NCBI RefSeq assembly: GCF_007830435.1
Contig: NZ_VLLC01000008.1
Location: 55,484 to 119,483 of the forward strand
Direction: 5' to 3'
Source: Desulfobotulus alkaliphilus
GTDB lineage: Bacteria > Desulfobacterota > Desulfobacteria > Desulfobacterales > ASO4-4
DNA length: 64,000 bases
This document shows positions 57,016 through 64,000 of the stretch, in pieces. Below the pieces are notes generated by a model. That model was not told where the DNA came from. It did not search any database and saw only the letters and a list, made by a program, of their open reading frames with translations. Numbering within the stretch: the first letter of the stretch is position 1; each line of letters opens with the position of its first letter. Both the position numbers and the translations under genes were made by a program.

Positions 57016-57044
57016 AATTTAACGGGCAAAGGGTGATAAGTCAA
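57016..57044 (-). promoter_or_regulatory. Promoter of the ffh-rpsP-trmD-rplS operon
   Basis: On the minus strand TTGACT (57044-57039) and TAAATT (57021-57016) are 17 bases apart; the -10 end is 34 bp before the ffh start codon. The divergent rlmN gene begins 58 bp on the other side. Confidence 0.55.
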
Positions 57045-57101
57045 CCCAAATCAGGCAAGGCCTATGCCAGCGCCCCCCAGAAAACCTAAAGACTCCGGAT
57101 T

Positions 57102-58223
57102 ATGACAAAAAAAGAAACATCAAACCCAGACATTCTGGACTTCACCCTTCCCGAACTCCGGGAATATTTTACGGCTGCGGGCATGCCCGCCTTCCGGGCC
57201 AACCAGATCCATAAATGGCTCTACCTGCATCAGGCCGACAGTTTTGAAACCATGACGGATGTGGGAAAACAGCTCCGCAGGGATCTTGAAAATATTTTCA
57301 GCCTGAAACGGCTGGCCATTGAGCATGTGGCCCTTTCCAGAGATGGCTCCAGAAAATTTGTCTTCCGGCTCCAGGACGGCCATCTGATTGAATCCGTTCT
57401 CATTCCGGAAAAGGACCACCACACCCTGTGCATTTCCTCCCAGGTGGGCTGCGCCCAGAACTGCCGGTTCTGCATGACGGCCAGGGGTGGTTTCACCCGC
57501 AACCTCACCACAGGAGAAATTGTGGCCCAGGTCCGGGATATCCGCCACCGGATACAGATGGAAGCGGCCGGAAAACCGGAAGAAAAAGAAGCCAGACTTT
57601 CCAATGTGGTTTTCATGGGAATGGGAGAACCCCTTGCCAATTATGCCAACGTAAAAAAAGCCATTGAGGTTCTGACGGACGGAGACTGCGGGCTTAAAAT
57701 TTCCCGGCGCAGGGTCACGGTTTCCACCTCCGGTATTCTTCCAAGGCTTGCGGATCTCGGCCGCGACACCCAGGTGAACCTGGCTATATCACTGAATGCC
57801 ACGGATAACAAGACACGGGAAACCCTGATGCCCGTCAGCCGGACCTACTCCCTGGAGGACCTTCTGGCAGCCTGCCGGAAGTATCCTCTGGCACCCCGGC
57901 AGAAAATCACCTTTGAATATATCCTTATCAGGGGTGTCAACGACTCCCTTGCAGATGCCCGGAAACTTGCCCGTATCCTCAGCGGTATCAAGGCAAAAAT
58001 CAACCTGATTCCCTTTAATGAGCATCCGGGATGCACCTTCCAGCGCCCTGCGGAAGCCCACATCCATGCCTTTTTACGGGTGCTGCTGGACAAGGGGTAT
58101 ACGGCCATCATCCGGTGGAGCAAGGGCGAAGACATCGGTGCCGCCTGCGGTCAGCTTGCCGGTACCCCAAGATCAGATCATGAGCCCCCGGACCTCGGTA
58201 CTCCTCAGGGGGAGCACATCTAG
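57102..58223 (+). CDS. rlmN: Dual-specificity 23S rRNA/tRNA adenine-C2 methyltransferase
   Basis: A 373-residue radical SAM enzyme that methylates A2503 of 23S rRNA and A37 of some tRNAs. The cluster motif CAQNCRFCMTA lies near residue 115, after the family run SSQVGCAQ; GMGEPLANYANV and a downstream cysteine in GAACGQLAG (the methylated cysteine) are present. The C-terminus extends past the usual end and overlaps the convergent PP-loop gene by 51 bp. Confidence 0.96.
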   Translation: MTKKETSNPDILDFTLPELREYFTAAGMPAFRANQIHKWLYLHQADSFETMTDVGKQLRRDLENIFSLKRLAIEHVALSRDGSRKFVFRLQDGHLIESVLIPEKDHHTLCISSQVGCAQNCRFCMTARGGFTRNLTTGEIVAQVRDIRHRIQMEAAGKPEEKEARLSNVVFMGMGEPLANYANVKKAIEVLTDGDCGLKISRRRVTVSTSGILPRLADLGRDTQVNLAISLNATDNKTRETLMPVSRTYSLEDLLAACRKYPLAPRQKITFEYILIRGVNDSLADARKLARILSGIKAKINLIPFNEHPGCTFQRPAEAHIHAFLRVLLDKGYTAIIRWSKGEDIGAACGQLAGTPRSDHEPPDLGTPQGEHI

Positions 58224-59156
58224 GTTTTCCTTTTCTCCCCTGCCATCCATGTGCAGGGTTACGGGTACGGCATCCAAGGCCCTGGTGTAACCCGCCACGA
58301 TACCTGCGGCCAGAAGGCGCATCCCCCTGTCCGCGGGACCACAGAGAAAAGCCAGAGGTCCGGGAAAATTCACGGTCCGGATACGGCAGTGCCGGTCCGG
58401 ATCAAAAAAACCCTGCAAAAACTCATTATCCGCTGCCGTCCTTCCCACCACGAGCCTGATCTCCGGTGAAAGGCGGAAGTGACGCCCGCCTTTTAAAAGA
58501 TGACAGTCAAGGCCGTCCGCATCCGCCTTGTGATCCAGAAGATCCTTCAGCCTTCTGCCAAAAACCTGATCCGTGAGAAGACAGCCCCCTGCAGGAGCAG
58601 GGAAATCCTTTACCCCCAACTCCTTTGCAAGGGCCAGCTGGGGTTTTCTGCCCCTCCCCTGAAAGCCCAGAAGGCCTTTCCTGTCCACCAGCCCCTCTTT
58701 TTCCACGGTGGTTTCCGGAAGGTTCAGGGCGGAAAGGGGTCTCAGAATCACGCCCTCGTACCCCGATTTTTTTTCCACATAACGAAGGGCCGAAGGGGTC
58801 TGGGACATGGGCCGCTGACCGGAGACCTCGCCGCTGAAAAGAAAATCAAAGCCTTCTTCGGCCATCATCCCTCCCGCCTCACGGAACATCAGGGAGTGAC
58901 AGTCCTTACAGGGATTCATGGCTTTCCCGTATCCCCCGTCCGGATCTTTCAGCATGGGGAGATAGCGTTCTGTAATATCTCTGACATAAAGGGGAATACC
59001 ATGGCTTTTTGCAGCCTTTACAGCATGGGCGGCATCAAAAAAAGGGGTTTCAAAGGCCACCCAGCTGACATCAATACCCTGCTGTCTGAGGATAAGGGCC
59101 GCAAGAATACTGTCCAGGCCACCCGAAGAGAGCCCCAGAGCCCGTACTTTTTTCAT
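58173..59156 (-). CDS. ThiI/MnmA-like PP-loop ATPase (tRNA-thiolation-like)
   Basis: A 327-residue protein with the PP-loop SSGGLDSILAALIL at the N-terminus, which adenylates substrates in RNA thiolation and related reactions. A cysteine-containing CKDCHSLMF near residue 85 and a second cysteine in PAPAGGCLL resemble the catalytic pair of MnmA/ThiI-type enzymes. Lacking the THUMP domain of ThiI and the full MnmA profile, it belongs to a less studied branch, annotated in this group as a tRNA thiolation protein. Its 3' end overlaps rlmN by 51 bp on the opposite strand. Confidence 0.8.
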   Translation of the reverse strand: MKKVRALGLSSGGLDSILAALILRQQGIDVSWVAFETPFFDAAHAVKAAKSHGIPLYVRDITERYLPMLKDPDGGYGKAMNPCKDCHSLMFREAGGMMAEEGFDFLFSGEVSGQRPMSQTPSALRYVEKKSGYEGVILRPLSALNLPETTVEKEGLVDRKGLLGFQGRGRKPQLALAKELGVKDFPAPAGGCLLTDQVFGRRLKDLLDHKADADGLDCHLLKGGRHFRLSPEIRLVVGRTAADNEFLQGFFDPDRHCRIRTVNFPGPLAFLCGPADRGMRLLAAGIVAGYTRALDAVPVTLHMDGRGEKENLDVLPLRSTEVRGLMI

Positions 59157-59348
59157 TTATACATCCCGCTTGATCATGAAAAGTCAAAAAAACGACAGGC
59201 AAGGCATAATAAATACACCTTGAAAACGGTGGTTTTTTACAGCAAATGGATTTTTCTTGCAATCCCTTCAAGGTTTTTCCCCCGCATCTTCAACCAAATC
59301 CCATTGACACCATGGCCCGTTTCAGACAAGTATAGTCTTTGTGAAAAC

Positions 59349-59659
59349 CTAACTGTTCAGCACAGTTTTCCAGATACCATAGCTGCAAGACAGATGCACA
59401 GGCCCCAGGCTATTTGCCCGTGACGCAATCTTATCCTTAGAGCTTCTTGCCCTGTGCGGAAGCGGCAAAAACTCCCCGCCACAGGCAGGATAAGCTTTTT
59501 GATTAGCATAGCAGGCCTTGGTACGCTGCCTTTGTGGCGGCTCAGACAGTTTGCCGCTTCTTTCGCACAGGCCTGCGAAACTCTGATCCGAAACGATTGC
59601 AATGTCACTTGCAAATAGCCACGGAGCCTTGCAACAGCAAGAAGCTGCTGAATAATTAC
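59349..59659 (+). repeat. IS66-type MITE, copy 5
   Basis: Ends CTAACTGTTCAGCACAG and CTGCTGAATAATTAC; flanks GTGAAAAC (59341-59348) and ATGAAAAG (59660-59667) share 6 of 8 bases, a decayed target duplication. The outer arms are of the GGCTATTTGC type (inverted with GCAAATAGCC), as in copies 6 and 7, while the core is the same as in copies 1 and 4. It lies between the divergent PP-loop and MBL genes. The rest of the gap (59157-59348 and 59660-59900) shows no gene. Confidence 0.88.
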
Positions 59660-59900
59660 ATGAAAAGTTAACTCCCGGCTGTCTGAATGCCCTGCGGGCA
59701 TAAGAAAAATATCCCTGATTCAAGATGAAAAAGATGGTAAAACCCTTGCCGTGACGGATTGTTTTCCCGCCTGCATTTTGGTAAAAATCTGCAGCCGCAG
59801 GAAAAACGGTAACATATTTTCTGCAGCAGTCTTTTCTGCTCACGGATCAACCTCCGTTCCGTCACCTGATTTTTTCTCCCAAACCCCAAAAGAGGCGCTT

Positions 59901-60740
59901 ATGTACGTGAAGTGCTGGGGGGCACGCGGTTCCATTCCCGTATCCGGGCCTCAGTACAACCGCTATGGCGGTGATACGGCCTGTATGGAAATCCGGAACG
60001 CCCAGGACGACATCCTGATCATTGATGCAGGTACAGGTATCCGTCGTCTGGGCAATCAGCTCCTTGAGGAAAGGCGTTTCCACTATCATCTGCTCTTCAC
60101 CCACGCCCACTGGGATCATCTCATGGGCTTTCCCTTCTTTAAGCCCATATTCAGGGAAGGGACCACCATTCATGTATTCCGCTGCCCTTCATCAAACGGC
60201 TACGCTGAATCCATGATCACAAGGGTGATGACCCCACCCAATTTTCCCATCAAATATTCGGATCTTAAAGCAAAAATTCTTTTTGAAGACGGATGTCCGC
60301 AGCCTTTTTTTCTGGGAGATTTGAAAATTACCCCCATTGCCCTGAGCCATCCCAACGGAGGCTGCGGGTACCGTTTTACGGAAAGGGGTAAAAATTTCGT
60401 ATTCCTGACAGACAATGAGCTGGGCTATTGTCATCCGGGCGGCCTGCGCTTTTCAGACTATCTGGACTTCTGTAAGGATGCGGATTTCCTTGTCCATGAT
60501 GCGGAATATACACCCGAAGAATACGCAAAAAAAATATGCTGGGGCCACTCTTCCTATACCGATGTCGTTGAACTGGGCATCGCTGCCGGTGTCAGGCGGC
60601 TGGGCCTGTTTCATCATAATCAGGAACGTTCCGATACGGCCATTGATGCCATTGTGGAGGATGCCAGGCAACGTATCCGCAATGCGGGCAGTTCCATGGA
60701 ATGCTTTGCCCTTGCTGCGGATATGCACTTTAACTTATAA
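59901..60740 (+). CDS. MBL-fold metal-dependent hydrolase
   Basis: A 279-residue cytosolic metallo-beta-lactamase-fold enzyme. The start MYVKCWGARGSIPVSG follows AGAGG; the 50 in-frame codons upstream are unlikely to be translated. The metal motif HAHWDH sits near residue 75, ALSHPNGGCGY and LVHDAEYTPEEY supply further ligands, and GHSSYTDVVELG with LGLFHHNQERSD ends the active site. It resembles cyclic-phosphodiesterase-like MBL proteins (PhnP/ribonuclease Z relatives); the substrate is unknown. The sirtuin gene follows after 41 bp. Confidence 0.88.
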   Translation: MYVKCWGARGSIPVSGPQYNRYGGDTACMEIRNAQDDILIIDAGTGIRRLGNQLLEERRFHYHLLFTHAHWDHLMGFPFFKPIFREGTTIHVFRCPSSNGYAESMITRVMTPPNFPIKYSDLKAKILFEDGCPQPFFLGDLKITPIALSHPNGGCGYRFTERGKNFVFLTDNELGYCHPGGLRFSDYLDFCKDADFLVHDAEYTPEEYAKKICWGHSSYTDVVELGIAAGVRRLGLFHHNQERSDTAIDAIVEDARQRIRNAGSSMECFALAADMHFNL

Positions 60741-60781
60741 AACGGGCCTTCTTGATAAAAGCGGTTTTGCGGAGAATATCC

Positions 60782-61519
60782 ATGGAAATGTCCCTTGAAA
60801 AGGCATCTGAGCTTCTGAAAAAAAGCAAGAAAACCGTTGCCCTGACCGGTGCAGGCATCTCCGTTGAAAGCGGTATTCCCGCTTTCAGGGGTAAAGGAGG
60901 ACTGTGGGAAACCATGGACCCCATGGAATTTGCCCATATCCGTGCCTTCCGCAAAGATCCGGGAAAGGTGTGGGATGTCCTGCTGCGGACCATGAAGGAT
61001 GTTCTGGAAAAGGCCTTCCCCAACCCCGCCCACAAGGCCCTTGCGGATATGGAAGAAAACGGGAAACTTGAAGCCATTATCACCCAGAATATCGACGGAC
61101 TGCATCAGGCTGCGGGCAGTAAAAGGGTCATCGAGTTCCACGGAAGCTTTGCACGCATCATCTGCAGCCATTGCCACCGAAGCCTTCCCATTCAGGAACT
61201 CTTTCTGGAAGAACTCCCCCCCTTATGCAGCTGCAAGGGCATACTGCGGCCGGACTGTGTGTTTTTTGGAGAAAATATCCCGGAAGATGCCCTGTATGCG
61301 GCACAGGAGCACAGCATGACCTGTGATCTCATGCTGGTGATCGGCACCTCCGCAGAAGTCTGGCCTGCGGCGGATCTTCCAAGGGTGGCAAAAAACAGAG
61401 GCGCTCTGGTTCTTGAAATCAATCCGGAACCGACCTCCCTGACCCCCATATCCGACGGGCTTCTCAGGGGGCAGGCAGGAGAGCTTCTTCCGCAGCTTGT
61501 CGCAAGGGTACAGGGTTAA
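60782..61519 (+). CDS. NAD-dependent protein deacylase, Sir2 family
   Basis: A 245-residue sirtuin. The start MEMSLEKA follows GGAG; NAD-binding TGAGISVESGIPAFRGKGGLWE, ITQNIDGLH and the catalytic histidine in VIEFHGSF are present. The zinc site is CSHCH plus CSCKG-type (CSHC...CSC). VFFGENIP and VIGTSAEVWPAADLP complete the fold. Lacking the Y-R pair typical of CobB desuccinylases near the FRGKGG loop, it is probably a deacetylase of the U or M class. It may reset protein acetylation caused by acetyl phosphate from pta. Confidence 0.93.
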   Translation: MEMSLEKASELLKKSKKTVALTGAGISVESGIPAFRGKGGLWETMDPMEFAHIRAFRKDPGKVWDVLLRTMKDVLEKAFPNPAHKALADMEENGKLEAIITQNIDGLHQAAGSKRVIEFHGSFARIICSHCHRSLPIQELFLEELPPLCSCKGILRPDCVFFGENIPEDALYAAQEHSMTCDLMLVIGTSAEVWPAADLPRVAKNRGALVLEINPEPTSLTPISDGLLRGQAGELLPQLVARVQG

Positions 61520-61540
61520 AAAATTGTGCTGAACAATTAC
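61519..61540. repeat. Solo MITE terminus
   Basis: AAAAATTGTGCTGAACAATTAC is identical to the right end of copy 4, but no element is attached: the sirtuin stop codon lies directly to the left and the left end of copy 6 begins 10 bases to the right. It is a relic of another copy, or of a nested insertion. Confidence 0.8.
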
Positions 61541-61549
61541 GAATAAAAA

Positions 61550-61895
61550 GTAACTGTTCAGCACAGCTTTCCAGGTACCATACCTGCAAGGCAGATGCAC
61601 AGGCCCCAGGCTATTTGCCCGTGACGCAATCTTATTCGGGAGCTTCTTGCCCTGTGCGGAAGCGGCAAAAACTCCCCGCCACAGGCAGGATAAGCTTTTT
61701 ATTACCATAGCAGGCCCTGGTACGCTGCCTTTGTGGCGGCTCAGACAGTTTGCCGCTTCTTTCGCACAGGCCTGCAAAGCTCTGATCCGAAACGATTGCA
61801 ATGTCACTTGCAAATAGCCACGGAGCCCTGCAACAGTAAGAAGCTGATGCAACTACAGCATTGGCAGTTCGGAATAAACTGTTCTGAATAATTAC
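61550..61895 (+). repeat. IS66-type MITE, copy 6
   Basis: Ends GTAACTGTTCAGCACAG and CTGTTCTGAATAATTAC form the terminal inverted repeat. The body has the GGCTATTTGC/GCAAATAGCC outer arms and the full core. Flanks (AATAAAAA and AAAACAAT) do not give a clear duplication. It is in the same orientation as copy 5 and opposite to copy 7; the HEAT/receiver gene begins 53 bp to its right. Confidence 0.88.
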
Positions 61896-61948
61896 AAAAC
61901 AATCTCCGGTTTTTACATGCCGGTTCAAAACAAGGATTCAGGCCCTGC

Positions 61949-63850
61949 ATGCAAGGAACCAGAACCCATATATTCTGGGATGCCCCCTTTGGCCGCAGAC
62001 ATCTCATTCCGTGGCTCATCAAATTCGGGTATCCACCTTCTCCCCGGGAAAAGACCATCCGGGAAGAAGATCCGGCCCCTCTGGAAATTGTCTTCACAGG
62101 AGCAGGTTCCCTACTGCCTTCCGACCTGACCGACAATACAATTCGCATATGCATCGGCGCAGAACCAGACAAAAAAACGAACTTTTTTCTACAGACACCC
62201 ATCGCACCAAGGGCCCTTGCCCATCTGCTTGCCAACCTAAGGCACCCTGAAAAAATATGCTGCTATACACCCGGAATCCCTTCGGATTTCATGGAAATCA
62301 TTCCCTGGCTGGACTCCCTGAATACTGGAAATGCGGCCATTTATCTTCCTGAACTTTTCCAGTACATTGATGGTAAAAGGGCAGATACGGCGGTCATCCC
62401 CCTTCTTACGGATAAAATACAGACCCTGCTAGAGAAGAATCCGGATCTTCTGCTCCTTGGGCTTGAACAGGGAGGCCTGCGGACAAAAATCATCTGCGCA
62501 CGCACGGCAGGCCAGCTTGATCTCAAGGAAGCCCTGCCCCTGATGCTGAACCTTCTCCATAAGAGCCAGATACCGGATGAAAGCGAAACCCTGATAAGGG
62601 CCATCGGCATGTTCTCTACCCCCGCCGCAAGGGAATGCCTGAAAGAGGAAGCCACGGGGGAAGACACGGTCCGGGCCCTTGCAGCCATTGAAAGTCTTGG
62701 GAAAAACCATGCCAGTCCCGAAACGTTTCGCCTCCTGTCCTCCCTTATTGACCATGCAGAACCCATCCGGGCCGCCGATGCCGCAAGCGCCCTTGCAGCC
62801 ACGGACACAGAAGCCGCCTATGAAGCTCTGGCAGAGCACCTCCACCCGGAAGATGCCCTTGTCCGTAAGGTGGTCGCCACCCTTCTGGTTCGTGCCGGGA
62901 AAAAAGCCGTGCTGCCCGTCAGCAGAACCATGGATAAGGGAAGCCCCCAGGAAAAGATTATGGGTGCCCTGATACTTGGCTATATGGGACTTGAGGAAGC
63001 CATTGGCCCCCTCTGTGGCCAGCTGCGCCATCCCGATGCCAGCGTCCGCTTTTCCGTATGTGAGGCTTTGGGAAGAATTGCTTCGGAAAAAACCTTTATC
63101 CCCCTCACAGCAGCCCTTGAAGACAGCAATCAGGATGTGGTCTGCGCGGCCATTACCGGCCTCAACTATCAGCATCCGAAAACCGGTGCCAATGCCGTGC
63201 GGCAGGCCATGGCCGCCCGCCCCCAGCGAAAATCCACCCTCATCGCAGCCATTGCCGCCATGCAGGCCATTGATCTCTTTTTAGGCCTGTCCGAAGACAG
63301 AAAAACGACAAAGGCCATTGTTCAAACCGCTGCGGAAAGCAGAAACCCCCTCCTTCTGCACCGTTTTCTCAAGGCCTGCGCCAGCATGGAAAACCCGATC
63401 ACCCGACAGGGCTGTGAGGCCATGTTACGCAAGGCCATTGAAGAAATACCCCCGGAACGTCCACGTATTCTCGTGGCAGACGATTCTCCCACCATGCGCC
63501 GTTTCTACGAAACCCTTCTGCCCCAGTATGGTTATACGGTGGAAACAGCCCGTGACGGTCTGAATGCCCTGACAAGGCTGCAGACGGACCCTGCACGCTT
63601 CGCCCTTGTTCTTACGGATCTCAACATGCCCAATAAAAACGGCATTGAGCTGAGCATGAGTATCCGTGAAAAAATTGGCACAGATCTTCCCATTCTCATG
63701 GTTTCTACGGAAACCCTTGAAAACCAGAAAACCATTGCACTTCAAGCTGGCGTCAACGCCTTTTTAAGCAAACCCTTTACCACGGAAAAAATCATTGCCC
63801 GGATACGATCCCTGCTGCATCCGGATAAAAAAAAGAAAAAAGAATCGTAA
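61949..63850 (+). CDS. HEAT-repeat protein fused to a C-terminal response regulator receiver
   Basis: A 633-residue cytosolic protein. Residues 1-170 are a unique N-terminal region. Residues about 170-500 are helical HEAT-like repeats of 30-35 residues (VRALAAIESLGK, IRAADAASALAATD, VRKVVATLLVRAG, KIMGALILGYMG, VRFSVCEALGRIA, VVCAAITGLNY). Residues 505-625 are a CheY-like receiver with the acidic pair VADDS (511-512), phospho-aspartate D557 in LTDLNMP and K608 in LSKPF. A lysine-rich tail ends the protein, whose stop codon lies in the end of MITE copy 7. It is probably a phosphorylation-switched scaffold; no output domain is present. Confidence 0.88.
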   Translation: MQGTRTHIFWDAPFGRRHLIPWLIKFGYPPSPREKTIREEDPAPLEIVFTGAGSLLPSDLTDNTIRICIGAEPDKKTNFFLQTPIAPRALAHLLANLRHPEKICCYTPGIPSDFMEIIPWLDSLNTGNAAIYLPELFQYIDGKRADTAVIPLLTDKIQTLLEKNPDLLLLGLEQGGLRTKIICARTAGQLDLKEALPLMLNLLHKSQIPDESETLIRAIGMFSTPAARECLKEEATGEDTVRALAAIESLGKNHASPETFRLLSSLIDHAEPIRAADAASALAATDTEAAYEALAEHLHPEDALVRKVVATLLVRAGKKAVLPVSRTMDKGSPQEKIMGALILGYMGLEEAIGPLCGQLRHPDASVRFSVCEALGRIASEKTFIPLTAALEDSNQDVVCAAITGLNYQHPKTGANAVRQAMAARPQRKSTLIAAIAAMQAIDLFLGLSEDRKTTKAIVQTAAESRNPLLLHRFLKACASMENPITRQGCEAMLRKAIEEIPPERPRILVADDSPTMRRFYETLLPQYGYTVETARDGLNALTRLQTDPARFALVLTDLNMPNKNGIELSMSIREKIGTDLPILMVSTETLENQKTIALQAGVNAFLSKPFTTEKIIARIRSLLHPDKKKKKES

Positions 63851-64000
63851 CTGTTCAGCACAGTTTATTCTGAACTGCCAATGCTGTAATTGCAGCAGTA
63901 TCGTACTGTTGCAAGGCCCCGTGGCTATTTGCAAGTGACATTGCAATCGTTTCGGATCAGAGCTTTGCAGGCCTGTGCGAAAGAAGCGGCAAACTGTCTG
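63847..64000 (-). repeat. IS66-type MITE, copy 7 (cut by window end)
   Basis: The terminus GTAACTGTTCAGCACAG begins at 63847. The following arm, including GGCTATTTGCAAGTGACATTG, is the reverse complement of the right half of copy 6. The T, A and A of GTAA form the TAA stop codon of the HEAT/receiver gene. The element leaves the window within the core, at GCGGCAAACTGTCTG. Confidence 0.88.

Noticed and set aside
59357..59701. Open frames of 114-164 codons inside MITE copies 4, 5 and 6
   Set aside because: The same peptide pieces recur only because the repeats are alike; frames are interrupted differently in each copy and are absent from copy 2, so they are not selected as genes.
61223..61852. 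209-codon minus-strand frame across the sirtuin end and MITE copy 6
   Set aside because: It joins antisense of the sirtuin to repeat sequence and has no motif.

Overview
The window reads as chromosomal DNA of a strictly anaerobic, Gram-negative, respiring bacterium, most likely a sulfate reducer of the Desulfobacterota (Desulfobacterales type). The pointers are a complex I cluster without its NADH module, an isolated hdrC-hdrB pair, a K+-independent type membrane pyrophosphatase, a pta-ackA pair, a DUF169 protein, and outer-membrane functions (TonB receptor, lipoprotein, M16 protease). The gene order ispE - tRNA-Gln - prs - rplY - pth and the long ffh-to-rsmI translation operon fit that group. 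The genus is inference; no rRNA gene is present.

Layout. 1-9.1 kb (minus): a surface lipoprotein, a TonB-dependent receptor, an ABC ATPase, an ABC permease and a membrane-anchored protein that leaves the window. 9.3-17.8 kb (plus): a PqqL/FusC-like M16 protease followed by yejABEF, a peptide importer. Together these two divergent blocks look like a capture, cleave and import route for a peptide or protein. 17.8-18.2 kb: a decayed IS5-type transposase and a terminator. 18.4-30.0 kb (minus): a complex I operon (nuoABCDHIJK, an extra MrpD-like subunit, a small membrane protein, nuoL-like, nuoM, nuoN) with no nuoEFG, so the electron donor is probably ferredoxin or another non-NADH carrier. 30.3-32.6 kb (plus): a DUF169 protein and an NtrC-like regulator without a visible GAFTGA loop. 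32.7-44.7 kb (minus): IscA-like, cutA, tcdA, tatD, a YkgJ-type protein, rluA-like, carD, hppA, pth, rplY, prs, tRNA-Gln, ispE, degP/Q and DUF1844. 44.9-46.3 kb: hdrB and hdrC. 46.3-48.2 kb: a gene-free stretch full of palindromes. 48.2-50.4 kb (plus): pta-ackA. 50.9-57.0 kb (minus): rsmI, yraN, rnhB, rplS, an RNA methyltransferase, trmD, rimM, khpA, rpsP, ffh. 57.1-64 kb: rlmN, a ThiI-like PP-loop protein, an MBL hydrolase, a sirtuin, and a HEAT-repeat/receiver fusion.

The most unusual feature is a dispersed family of palindromic, non-coding elements: seven copies and one solo end in 64 kb. Their ends follow GTAAnTnTTCAGCACA. Two copies have perfect 8-bp target duplications and two have decayed ones. 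GTAA termini with 8-bp duplications are the signature of IS66-family transposition, so these appear to be IS66-type MITEs. They are built as nested hairpins with a common core inside two kinds of outer arm. Two copies supply the stop codon of the adjacent gene, one sits inside an ABC transporter operon, and two in opposite orientation bracket the HEAT/receiver gene.
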